Assembly: GCA_012862575.1 (NCBI GenBank)
Contig: BLSF01000030.1
Location: 3,584-67,583 of the forward strand
Direction of reading: 5' to 3'
From: Parietichytrium sp. I65-24A
Lineage: Eukaryota; Sar; Bigyra; Thraustochytrida; Thraustochytriidae
DNA: 64,000 nucleotides
The translations under genes and the position numbers were made by a program. The notes under the pieces are model-generated. The model worked only from the letters and a program-made list of their open reading frames with translations, had not been told where the DNA came from and did no database searches. This document shows, piece after piece, positions 51,254 to 60,383 of the stretch (the stretch's first letter is position 1; every line of letters begins with the position of its first letter).

Positions 51254-52762
51254 ATGAGCGCCCTTTCGTTTCTCAGCAAGAAGAGCTGGAACCCTTCCAA
51301 CCGGCGCAACCAGGAGCGCGTGGAGCGCGAGGAACAGCGGCAGGCTGAGGAGGCCAAGAAGCTCAAGGAGTTGCAGGCGCAGCTGGCCGAGGAGCGCGAG
51401 TTAGAGGAGCTGCGCGCCCTGCAGGTGCGTTCCGGCCGCCTGTCCCAGGACGACAGGGAGCGCGAGAAGCTCTCATGGATGTACGCCGCGCCGGCGCAGC
51501 CCGACGATGCCTCCGCCGAGGACTACCTTCTGGGCCGCGCCAACCGGGACCTGGACGCGCAGCCCCCAGCGCACCCAGCGCACCCAGCGCACCCAGCGCA
51601 CCCAGCGCAGGCGGAAAGCCGAACGGAGGGCAGCGGCGGCAAGGCGGGCATTGGGTCACTGCACAGCAAGAGCAGGCCCGTGTCGGAGGCGAACGATGCG
51701 TTCCGGAGGATGCACGAGGACCCCCTGCTGGCCATGCAGCAGAGAGTGCAGCTTCAGTCGCGCGCCAACGCGGTCAAGGCGGTCAAGGCGCACGCGGCGC
51801 ACAGGGTTGCCGACGGAGCAGCTGGGGGAACAAGCGCGGAACACCGCGCCAGAAGCAAGCGGGACAGGAGCGCTAGCAGCGAGCGATCGCGGGACAGGAG
51901 CAGACGCAGACGTAAGAGTGGCAAAGAGAAGAAAGAGAAGAGGGAGAAGAGGGAGAAGAAGGACAGGAGGGGCAGGAAGGACAGGAGGGATAGGAGAGAA
52001 GAGAGGGAGGAGAGGGCCAGGAAGGAGGGAAGCCGCAGATCGAGCAAGGAGAAGAGTGAGAGGAGGTCTCGTCGGTCGCGTTCTGCCAGCACATCAGGCT
52101 CGGAGAGCTCTCGATTCTCTCGCGACTCCCGCGGCCGCCGCGAGCCACGCCGGCGCCGCTCGGATGATAGAAGGCCAACTCCGAGAGAGAGGACCGGGCG
52201 AGATCGTTCTCGCGACGATAGGTACACTCCTCCCAACGTAACTCGGAGCCCGTCGCGTGATAGCGATCGGCGCAACGGCCCTCTCCGCCACGGTGGCGAC
52301 GTGGATGACTTGAGAAACTCCAGGGATCGAAGCAGGCATGGTGAACTGGCTAAGGACCGTCGAGACCGCGCTGGAGAGGCGGCTGAACATTCTAGGCGAC
52401 CTGCACCAATTCCCGGCTCAGAGAAGTCGCGCGAGACTGGGCTTGGGCCGAGCGCAGAAATTGTGCGACTGCGACTCGCGCACCTGGAGCAACGGGAGGC
52501 AGTCAAAAGCGGTAGCGAATCAATCGGCTCGACGTTCCCGGCAAACTCCTCTCACCGTGAACAGCAGCGCGATGCGCGCCCAATTGACGTTGAACAAATG
52601 CGGAAGGAGATGCAATTGAATGGCACAAAGCGCGAGGCGGACAAGTCCGCTGAGATGAGTGCCACCAAACAGAGGAAAGATGCCGAGCTTGGATCTATTG
52701 CGCAAAGTACTCACGATGGCGAGTTGCCAGAGTTCATCTTCCAGGTCCAAAAGCCTTTGTGA
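51254..52762 (+). CDS. CWC25: CWC25-type pre-mRNA splicing factor with RS-rich tail
   Basis: The ATG at 51254 gives 502 aa in a single exon. Residues about 1-65 are the CIR_N/Cwc25 domain (MSALSFLSKKSWNPSNRRNQ, then ERVEREEQRQAEEAKK). The second Cwc25 hallmark follows at about 72-100 (REREKLSWMYAAP and EDYLLGR). An in-frame 9-bp minisatellite encodes AHPAHPAHPAHPAQ (51566-51609). A long Arg/Lys/Ser-rich region (about 210-400) resembles SR-protein tails. The end is a helical, charged segment. CWC25 joins the spliceosome at the first transesterification, stabilising the branch helix with PRP2/SPP2 action. The low-complexity region also creates long ORFs in the other five frames, which are artefacts. 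Confidence 0.85.
   Translation: MSALSFLSKKSWNPSNRRNQERVEREEQRQAEEAKKLKELQAQLAEERELEELRALQVRSGRLSQDDREREKLSWMYAAPAQPDDASAEDYLLGRANRDLDAQPPAHPAHPAHPAHPAQAESRTEGSGGKAGIGSLHSKSRPVSEANDAFRRMHEDPLLAMQQRVQLQSRANAVKAVKAHAAHRVADGAAGGTSAEHRARSKRDRSASSERSRDRSRRRRKSGKEKKEKREKREKKDRRGRKDRRDRREEREERARKEGSRRSSKEKSERRSRRSRSASTSGSESSRFSRDSRGRREPRRRRSDDRRPTPRERTGRDRSRDDRYTPPNVTRSPSRDSDRRNGPLRHGGDVDDLRNSRDRSRHGELAKDRRDRAGEAAEHSRRPAPIPGSEKSRETGLGPSAEIVRLRLAHLEQREAVKSGSESIGSTFPANSSHREQQRDARPIDVEQMRKEMQLNGTKREADKSAEMSATKQRKDAELGSIAQSTHDGELPEFIFQVQKPL
51566..51609. repeat. In-frame 9-bp minisatellite inside CWC25
   Basis: About five copies of a CAGCGCACC unit. Because the period is a multiple of three it encodes an Ala-His-Pro repeat without breaking the frame. 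Confidence 0.9.
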
Positions 52763-52972
52763 GCACTGGAAAGCTGCAGTGGTGACTCTTAGGGACAAGA
52801 GAGATGGACTCTATCCTATATGCACATGTACATTTTTTTTTCTGTGCAAATCCCGTGGAAAGAGAGAAAAGAAAAGGTGAGAGAAATTATGAGAAAACTC
52901 TGTATTTACTAATTCTGTGCGCTACGGGAAGAGACGTAGTTTGCTAACAAACGTTTTCCCTTTAAATTCACT

Positions 52973-55345
52973 TCAAATGTTTGTGCTCAAGAATCTGTCA
53001 AGCTGGCTGTACTCTCGCGACTCCACGCCGGAGATGGTAGCTCTGCCTTCATCAGGCTTGCTTCTTCGGTAAAGGCTTTCGAACTTGACTCTATCTGCGT
53101 CACGAGAAGCGCCACTCGATTGCGACACAAGATTCATCTCCTCCCGAAGGTTTGCGTTTGTTTGCAATAGGTATTTGAGCACTTGAGAACAATTCAACAG
53201 ATCTTCGTCCCGCTGTGCACCATTCATGTACAAGAGCGCTAACTCGTCAACTAGCTTCTCGAGGAGTCCGTGTGCAGCTTCGGCTTCGAGCTGGAACATC
53301 CTTCCAATGACCCTGGCGTGCAAAGCTAATCTGTGCGGGGACGTGCTCTGCGGCAGTCGGTGTGGAGACAAAAGGTCATCGTCCAGCTGAGAAGGTGTAA
53401 TGTTGAGTGATCGAGCGATTCGGTTCAGCATGTCGGGCGATTGTTTCAAATTGGTTAGTGACTGAAGCGCCACCTTTACCGCGCTGATTGTGGTCGGAGG
53501 TGTAAAATTGCATTTTTCTTTGGCGAACGCGTCTTGGCATCTGGCAGGAAACTCAGTACGGAGAAATTCGTTGATTTTCGCTTGCTGGTCGTCCAGTCGC
53601 TGCCTAAAGTCCCTCGCGAGGCGCATAAAGTTGTCATACATCTCATAAAATAGTCTCGCACTTTGTCCGTCAGGTGCATCAGCGTCGTACCGGATGCCTC
53701 CAAAGTTGGCTTGCTTGTCTTCACGGTCGATCCTTCTTCGCAACAAATCAATTTCTGTTTCATAAGTTTGCCGCATCATAGCTTCGCGTTGCGCATGATC
53801 CTCTTCGACGACTGCAAGCCGCCTCTGCAAGCTAGTACACAGCTCCACATAATTGAGCTCGTGGCGTGCTCGCACTTCGGATCTTACCCGCATACACCTA
53901 CTTGCAAATTTCAACGTTGAGACGGTCTCGCGGGCACACGCTGCACTCGGACCTATCGTCGCGATCAGGACTGTGTTGCACCCGGACTTGCTTTCAAGCG
54001 TATCCTGTAGTAGCTTGGTCAGCTTGGAGTCGCGATATGGGACATGCGAGGAAGAGGACCCCCCTCCGTCACTCACGTATGAGCCAGCGGAAGACCCAGA
54101 AGAGCTCATGCTGTACTTTTCCTCCCTCGACGCCAGTGCAGCTACGACATTGCCAAGGGCAGAAAGTGAAACATTAATAGACCTGGCCTCCGCCACCTGC
54201 GCCCCGCGAGTAGTCCGGCTGGTCTTCACCCTTTCAGAGCCAGCAAGGTCGACCAGTCGTAGCTTTGCGTTAACACTCAATGGTTGAACGCCGCTTCCAA
54301 AGTAGTTGCTCTTCGGACACGGCTTCAAAGAGACCGAGATGGTTAAAACCGTATGAGATCTCGAGGAAGAGGCATTCATCGATGTCGCTGCCATCTTCCT
54401 ATTTTCAAGCCCGAGATTGACAAGAGAAATGGCCTCGGCAAAGCTTTTCACTTTGAATGTCTTCAGTTCTTTCACGTAAAAACCATTTTTCGGGTCCTCG
54501 CGGATCGCTAAATTAGTCTCCACCCGGCCGCCATCAAGAGGAGCCAAAAGATCTTGCAACGTCTCCAAATAAATCTGCATAAAGGACATCGACACCTGCC
54601 AAGAACAAGAACAATTCTTGTGCGCACAAGGAAATTTTCTGATGTCCTCAAAAATCTGACTAAGGCAACTCGGGATGATCCCGCTTTGCTCCCGACTGTC
54701 CGTCAGCCGGTCCAAGATCCCCATAGTATGCGTTTTACCTGTGCCAGTCTGCCCGTATGCTAAGATCGCGCCATTGAAGCCCCGCAACACCTCTTGGACG
54801 ACTGGTCGAGCCACTGCATTGTACACCTCTTCCTGAGACGCGGCTGGATCGAAAACATGGTCATATCGGAAAGATTTGACCTTCTCCGGTCCATTGCATT
54901 CGACCGCTACCAAACCGGATGAGTCAAGCTCTTTGACATCAGTCTGATTGTAGGGCGTGTAACTATTCGAGCCATCCTGGTTTCGCTTTATTCTTACTGC
55001 ACATCGCGCGTCGGCGGACTCGTGATACGGAGTTCCTTCCAGTTCGCGACCGTCCACGCTGACGATTTCGGACAACGGCGGGCGACACCTGACCGCAACT
55101 CGAACTCTTTTAAGTGACGCGGGGTCAACCAAACTCCTTGAGAAACCTATTGAACCAGCAAGAGACTCAGGAACTGAGCCTTGAAGTGAGCGTTGTGATG
55201 AGAAAGACCTGACCGATGCAGACGAAGCAGTTCTTCGCAGCCCAATCTCTGCATCGTCATCGTTTTCATCGTCATCCAGGCTCGCGCTGTATGTTTTAAC
55301 GAGGCCAGTGGGCAGGTGCGACCTCCAAAGCGCACCGCCAGACAT
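52973..55345 (-). CDS. Kinesin motor protein, ARK/KINUA-like
   Basis: The ATG at 55345 gives 790 aa. Residues 1-80 are Ser-rich and probably disordered. The motor domain spans about 80-480: RVRVAVRCRPP, P-loop GQTGTGKTHTM (about 197-206), switch I MNASSSRSH (about 320-328), switch II LVDLAGSER (about 362-370), and VPYRDSKLTKLLQDTL. The features YLETLQDLLAPL, NLAIREDPKNGFYV and the neck ETVSTLKFASRCMRV ... LNYVELCTSLQRRLAVVEEDH resemble plant armadillo-repeat kinesins. A coiled coil follows the neck. The armadillo repeats themselves are absent; the C-terminal 250 residues are helical without a known domain. The N-terminal motor suggests plus-end movement. A Ser/Gly insertion (SSSGSSAGSYVSDGGGSSSS) lies before VPYRDSKL. 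Single exon. Confidence 0.88.
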   Translation of the reverse strand: MSGGALWRSHLPTGLVKTYSASLDDDENDDDAEIGLRRTASSASVRSFSSQRSLQGSVPESLAGSIGFSRSLVDPASLKRVRVAVRCRPPLSEIVSVDGRELEGTPYHESADARCAVRIKRNQDGSNSYTPYNQTDVKELDSSGLVAVECNGPEKVKSFRYDHVFDPAASQEEVYNAVARPVVQEVLRGFNGAILAYGQTGTGKTHTMGILDRLTDSREQSGIIPSCLSQIFEDIRKFPCAHKNCSCSWQVSMSFMQIYLETLQDLLAPLDGGRVETNLAIREDPKNGFYVKELKTFKVKSFAEAISLVNLGLENRKMAATSMNASSSRSHTVLTISVSLKPCPKSNYFGSGVQPLSVNAKLRLVDLAGSERVKTSRTTRGAQVAEARSINVSLSALGNVVAALASREEKYSMSSSGSSAGSYVSDGGGSSSSHVPYRDSKLTKLLQDTLESKSGCNTVLIATIGPSAACARETVSTLKFASRCMRVRSEVRARHELNYVELCTSLQRRLAVVEEDHAQREAMMRQTYETEIDLLRRRIDREDKQANFGGIRYDADAPDGQSARLFYEMYDNFMRLARDFRQRLDDQQAKINEFLRTEFPARCQDAFAKEKCNFTPPTTISAVKVALQSLTNLKQSPDMLNRIARSLNITPSQLDDDLLSPHRLPQSTSPHRLALHARVIGRMFQLEAEAAHGLLEKLVDELALLYMNGAQRDEDLLNCSQVLKYLLQTNANLREEMNLVSQSSGASRDADRVKFESLYRRSKPDEGRATISGVESREYSQLDRFLSTNI

Positions 55346-56684
55346 TCTCTTTTCCAAGACGTGCTCAAGGCGAAGGTCTGAAGCTCTATTGCCGTGAACA
55401 CCACCACCTCCTTCCGAGCCACTGCCCCTGCTCAGGTCGTGGTGGGGATGTTTCGCTCCTCCACGTCAGTGAATGCACCCTCTCGATGAGCTATTGTTGG
55501 TGGTCCTTCGCTCGAGGGCGCCGATGTGTGTTGTTGGCACTAGGAGCAGTCTCCGGCGTCCAACGCTTGAGACTGACTGACAGGTTGGAGCTTGTCCGAT
55601 TGTCTCGGAAGTGTTACGGCACTCATTCGCACTCGAGAGTCCGGTGTTGATACCATGCACGCACCTACCAAGCCTGCAAGATGCTAGCCCTTCTTTTAGC
55701 CCCACAATCGGCCCTTGGTACGTCCACAAGAGGCGTTGATGATTGATAATGCCTGACTCTGACTCTGACACTGACACTGGTCGCCTGGCATTCACAATAT
55801 TCCACAATTCACTCTGTCGCCTCATTGACCTTCGCACCTCACGGTGAGTTCATAATTATATGAAACCATACTTTCATAAATCCGTAATTCAAAACTCTCA
55901 ATTGAAAGTACTGTTACTTGATTCTGCTTTCAAAGTTCGATTCCGCTTGTTCATTCTTGCCTCCTTGTTCTTCACTGTTGCAGCTTCGTCGTTTGCCATT
56001 GTTTCCAGTGTTGCAGCTCCATCGCTGATGAATCGCAGAGCTCTGTCTCCCTTGCTTTCACTATAAAAAGGCAAAGCGGAGACGTCGATGCTTTTGGATG
56101 TCTGTGGATGCCTTTGGCGACTTTGCGGAAGAGTACCGTTGAGGGACTCTGATCCGAGTCCGAGTCGTAACCGCCTGGGTATGCCTCCCCGTCTAGCCGA
56201 TAGTACCGGTAAGAGTATTGCCTGAGGTCATGACTGCTACTGACCAAGCCAGAATCACTTTATGGAACCTTGATTAATTTATTTCATTTTCAAGTTGTTA
56301 AGAAGGTGAAACACAGAAATGAGCAGAGGACGAGTTTTATGCCGAATTAAAGAGAGCAGGGTAACGATACAATGAAGAAACAAGCAGCGCCAGTGAAAGT
56401 GGGAACACTAGCTTTGGCTTTCGTTGTTTTGTGCACTTTGTACGAGCTGCGAAAACTCCATTCGAGGATGCAGATGGTGACGGGCAGAGCTTTAGCATGA
56501 TACAAGCAGATGTACAAGGAGTTCTGGCGGACTAGGGTCAAGTTAACAGTTCCGCTTGAGTCTAATCGCCTCGATTAGGCAGGTTCGAGAAAGCTTAACG
56601 AGAAATTGCGAATTGCGTGCGATATTTTCTGTTTTGTTCAAAGTTCAAATCTAAGGCGAGGGTCTCCTCGCAGAGCATAGCCGA
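55346..56684. other. 5' flank of the kinesin gene (1.3 kb)
   Basis: Only short ORFs. Present are AGTACCGGTAAG near 56208-56219 and a pyrimidine-rich stretch. Nothing else is recognisable. Confidence 0.45.
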
Positions 56685-57542
56685 TCAGCGGCGACGTCTC
56701 CTTTTTTTGCTTGCTTTCGTTGGCAAAAAGTTTGGGCTTGATTGCTGATCACGCTTTGCTTTCTTTTTGGTTTTCTTTTTTCGTGAATGTTGTTGCTCGG
56801 AGGGTCTTCCAATCTCTGTGGGCAAAGCCGCCTTTTGCTCGGAAGCACTTGGATCTTCAACATACTTGTAAAGGTCACCTTCAGCGAGAAACCAACCAAA
56901 TATTGAGTAGCGAGGATCGCGCCCCTTTCTTCGCACGACGGGTGTGACTTCATGAAATCGGGGAACGACAAAGGCCACAACAGAGTTGAATTTTGGGATG
57001 TAGCGTTTACCGTTTTGCATGTCAATTAGTGCGCCGCCATCAGACTCTTTCCAGTCTTTGGTGAGGTAAAGTATGACGGCAATATCCCTTGAGCAGAACA
57101 CTGGCTTTGGGTCCGATCCGTCGGGCATTTGATGGTGCACATACGCATGGTCGTCATGTTCAACTATGTGGTTGCCTTCTTCGTATTTCGCGGCTGAGAA
57201 AACGCTTCTCTTCTCCGGAAGCAAAGATTGCAGCAACGCCGTCACTTTGGCGAGCGGATCGCCACTTCCGGGCCGAAGGTTCGGAGTCGCGATGAAAAAC
57301 TTGTGCTGGGTTGTGTTAGCCGCGGCATCATCCACGTTTTCGCGGACTTCCCACCTCTCAGACGGCAAGGTCTTGAGAACGTGAAGACACTCCTCAGCGA
57401 CGTGCTCCGGCAAGAAGTTTTCCAGCCGCACAAGCCCGTCGCTGTTCTCCAAGAGCTCAATGATATCCACCTTTGGTGGGCCCCACTCGCCCTCGGAAGT
57501 TGCCGCTTCGCGAGGTCTCTTGCGCTTTTTCCGGTCGCTCAT
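56685..57542 (-). CDS. 2-oxoglutarate/Fe(II) oxygenase with basic tails, probably nuclear
   Basis: A single-exon 285-aa protein. The catalytic core (about 30-222) holds the iron ligands H129xD131 (IVEHDDHAYVHH) and H197 in PRFHEVTPV. The basic residue for the 2OG C5 carboxylate is probably Arg in RDPRYSIFGWFLAEGD. The arrangement FCSRDIAVILYLTKDW, GGALIDMQNGKRYIPKFNSVVAFVVPRFHE is that of prolyl-4-hydroxylase-type 2OG oxygenases. Both ends are very basic: KKRKRPRE at residues 5-12, and KKKTKKKAKR plus a final KKRRRRR. This suggests nuclear or nucleolar location and a ribosomal or RNA-bound substrate, but that is inference. There is no signal peptide, unlike the P4H-VHL protein in this window. 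Confidence 0.82.
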   Translation of the reverse strand: MSDRKKRKRPREAATSEGEWGPPKVDIIELLENSDGLVRLENFLPEHVAEECLHVLKTLPSERWEVRENVDDAAANTTQHKFFIATPNLRPGSGDPLAKVTALLQSLLPEKRSVFSAAKYEEGNHIVEHDDHAYVHHQMPDGSDPKPVFCSRDIAVILYLTKDWKESDGGALIDMQNGKRYIPKFNSVVAFVVPRFHEVTPVVRRKGRDPRYSIFGWFLAEGDLYKYVEDPSASEQKAALPTEIGRPSEQQHSRKKKTKKKAKRDQQSSPNFLPTKASKKRRRRR

Positions 57543-58066
57543 TGTTCACCGCGGTGCACACGACAGGATTGTTGGCAATTACACCTCTTTCCTTCCTTTC
57601 TTTCCTTTTCTTCTCTTTGCTCTCCCGCTTTGACACTGGGGCTCTTCAGAGACTGTACGATTGAGCGCTCACTTGAGCTCCCCGAGCACCGCCCTCGTTT
57701 CTTTCGCATAATCCATACTACTACAACCACGCGCACACGTGAACCACTCGGCTAGGACCCTAACCAAATGGCTATGAGAGGCTAGCGTGCGGGATTTTTA
57801 TTGTTTTGAGAGATGAGAGATGAGAGATGAATTTTGGCGAAGAGAAAACCAAAAATGGTAAGAGCTCGAAAGTATAACTCAGATGAGCAAAGCTCGCAAA
57901 GGTTGACGGGCCCTAGTGAATCGGAAGAAAAAAGCTCGGCTTCTCTTCACCTGTAGGTCGGGTCAGCGGAACTGTAGGAGCAAGGTACACAAAAAAAACG
58001 TGAAGTGGAAGAGAGTGATGGAAATTGCAAGGCCCGAGCTAGCTAGTAATAACGTGAAATCTTTCT
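57543..58066. other. Spacer between the 2OG oxygenase and STE24
   Basis: 524 bases. It holds the promoter of the 2OG oxygenase gene and the 3' flank of STE24. A 7-bp repeat (GAGAGAT x3, 57808-57830) is present. No gene. Confidence 0.45.
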
Positions 58067-59631
58067 CTAGTTGGACTTTTTGGACAGCGCGGAAGCTTGT
58101 GCGTCCATGAATCGAAGTCGCTGAACAAGGCTTGGATGGCTGTGGTGAAACATGTGGTACAGCGGGTCGATGTCGAAAGATGACAGATTGGAGATGGTAA
58201 TTTTGGAAAGGCCGCTCTTCAATTCCGACACTTTGCCCTGGGTGACCGCGAATGCGTCTGCTTCGTATTCGTACTTGCGGGTGAGAGAGTTTAAACCTAG
58301 ACTCAGCACGGCGCTTACAGGCGAGAGGATGTATGAGAACAAGCTCAGCCCGATGATGACCGGGTGCTCAGTGAAGCCGAACGAAGAGTACATATCTGGG
58401 TCATGCAAATAGTAGCCGAAGCTCTTAAAGGCAACAAGATAAAGAGCGTTTTGCAGCACAAACATCTTGAGGGTGTGACTGTTCATCCAATGTCCGAGCT
58501 CGTGTGCAAGGATTGCGACAATTTCCGCCGTGGTACACTCCAGCGATGGCTCTTCTTCATTCTTGATGAGGGTATCGAAGAGCACGATGCGCTTGTCCTT
58601 GAAGAAGCCATACAGGTAAGCGTTCGAGTGGGAAGACCTCTTAGAGCCGTCCACCACGTACAACTTTGTGAGTGGGTAGTCGAGAGATGCTGCCAGTTTC
58701 TCGATCTCGGTTTTGAGCTCTCCGTCTTGTAGTGGTTCGTACTTGTTGAAGAGAGGCATGATAACGTTTGGAACAATCGTGAGCATCAGCAAACTGAACG
58801 AGAACATCAAAATCCACACATAAAACCAAAACTGCTCTCCGCCCCACCTCACGAGCTTGACAATCCCAGCGAGCCTGAAATACGAAAATGTCAGCATAGA
58901 TGAAACAGGACAAATTTGCTACAGCAATCTAGAAGGATAGCGAACACAACTTACAGTGGAACGACCAAGGCCGCTTCAATAACAATGCTCTTGAGAAGGT
59001 CGGAAATGTAAAGCGCAGGAGTGGTTTTGTTGAAGCCGTGCTTTGCTTCGATACTGAAAGTGCTGTATACGCTGATCGGAAGGTTCATAATCGTGCCAAC
59101 AATTGACTGTGCGACAATGAAGATGCTTCCGATGACAATTTCGTGCGAGGAGTCCAATCCGAACCAAGAATTGGCGGCGTGTTGCGACTGTGTCCACATC
59201 CAAACGTTGAAGCCGGTTAGGAGCATGGCTGCTGATGTCAGTGTGTTGTACGCCATACTGACGAAGCTCAAGGTATTCTTGTCAAGGTTGTAGGCCTGTG
59301 ACTTTGTGAAGCGCTGTTTGAGCTGGCCTAGAAGAGTAGTTGGCTTTTCGCTGTCCTTTTCCTTTTCTCCACGGTCCATCTCCTGAGCGAGTGGCGCAGG
59401 AGGTGCATCTTTGGCGCCATTGTCAATAGCAGCAACCTGAGACGTCAGCTCCGCCGGAAGCTTGTCCTTGAACAAATACCTTCGCTGGCGGTAGTTGAGA
59501 TACACCTCAAACGCCTGTTCCAGCACGAGGAAACCCAGGCCCACGTGCAGATAGTTGATACTCTTTGGCGCCGTCCAGCCCTCTTGCTTGAACACTGGGA
59601 AGCCAGCTAGCAAGGTTTGTGCGAAGCCCAT
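58067..59631 (-). CDS. STE24: CAAX prenyl protease 1 (STE24/ZMPSTE24)
   Basis: Two exons: 59631-58955 and 58874-58067, giving 494 aa (the human protein is 475). The 80-bp intron has donor GTAAGT, a CTGAC branch-like motif 17 bases from the acceptor, and TTTCAG. The junction restores VVPLLAGIVKLVRWGGE. The zinc site HELGHW lies at about 349-354 and the third ligand is in EYEADAFA. Other landmarks are KHGFNKTT, VPNVIMPLFNKY, YVVDGSKRSSHSNAYLYGFF and the final HHSHPSLVQRL. STE24 is a seven-helix ER/inner nuclear membrane zinc protease that cleaves farnesylated CAAX proteins and clears clogged translocons. A Lys/Asp/Glu-rich loop (about 90-115) is longer than usual. The frame is open upstream of 59631 but without an ATG. 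Confidence 0.93.
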
Positions 59632-59654
59632 GCTCTCGTTTCCGCGATGGTGTA

Positions 59655-59739
59655 CAACGCCAACCGCCAACTGCCAAATTCTCAGTCCTAAAAGCCAAAC
59701 GCCGATTGCCAATTGCCAATTGCCAACTGCCAAACCCCA
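59655..59739. repeat. Degenerate GCCAAY/TTGGCA repeat cluster in STE24 5' flank
   Basis: About ten GCCAA blocks at irregular 6- to 9-base spacing (for example ATTGCCAATTGCCAATTGCC), starting 24 bases upstream of the STE24 start codon. Some include ATTGCCAAT, a near-palindrome. It could be slippage or a cluster of sites of the CCAAT/NF1 kind. Confidence 0.6.
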
Positions 59740-59971
59740 ACGACGCAGCGAAACCAAGTTGCTCGTCGGCCACGCAGCTAGCACAGTCTCGCTCTTGGTT
59801 GATCCCGCAGGACTCAAATCTTCTCACCCAACATAGCTAGGACCATATTTGCCTGCTCTGATAACGAAAACGGTAGTAGCTGGATGGAGCACTATCGTAA
59901 CTTATAGTAAGAACGCGAGGATGGCCATGAGGTGGCCCAATGCTTTCAGAATCAGCATTCGTGATTCGTGA

Positions 59972-60010
59972 TGCAGGAAATGCAGGAGCATGCAGGAGCA
60001 TGCTGGAGCT
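59972..60010. repeat. 10-bp repeat (TGCAGGAGCA)
   Basis: Two perfect copies flanked by degenerate copies on each side. Confidence 0.7.
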
Positions 60011-60383
60011 CACAAGAGGAAAGTCATGTCGTGAAAGAGGTGAATCTTGGAAGGTTAGAATTTAGAGTGTAGGAGGTCAGGCAACGAACCATCCGAAAAG
60101 AGAACCGGAGAGAGAAGGCGCAGAATAAATGCGGCCTGAACGCAGCGTGTGGGTGGGTGGGTGGATGATGGTACTCTGAGCGATAATTTCAGGGGGACGC
60201 TTGCAGCACCTATCGAAATCGGAGCGAGGTGGGAGGTGGAGGATTGCTCTCTTGTATGCTTTCTTCAGAGCTGTAGATGGTGGCAAACCCTGTAAACGAT
60301 CTCAGGCAGTGAGTTGTTGTCAATAATGAAGCAGAAGTAAAAATACTCAAGGTTCTGGCGAGAGTCTGAACCGAGTCGGAAAC

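Larger units (their letters stand above)
59632..60383. other. Spacer between STE24 and the TauD-type gene
   Basis: 752 bases with the STE24 promoter and the TauD-type 3' flank. It contains the GCCAAC-type repeat (59655-59739), a 10-bp repeat (59972-60010) and a GTGGGTGGGTGGGTGG run (60148-60165). No gene. Confidence 0.45.

Noticed and set aside
51475-52506. Long ORFs in other frames across CWC25
   Set aside because: The GC-rich, Arg/Ser-repeat sequence leaves all six frames open; only the frame with the CIR_N domain is real.
59632-59817. 62-residue N-terminal extension of STE24
   Set aside because: No ATG, built on the GCCAAY repeat, and the ATG at 59631 fits the family start.
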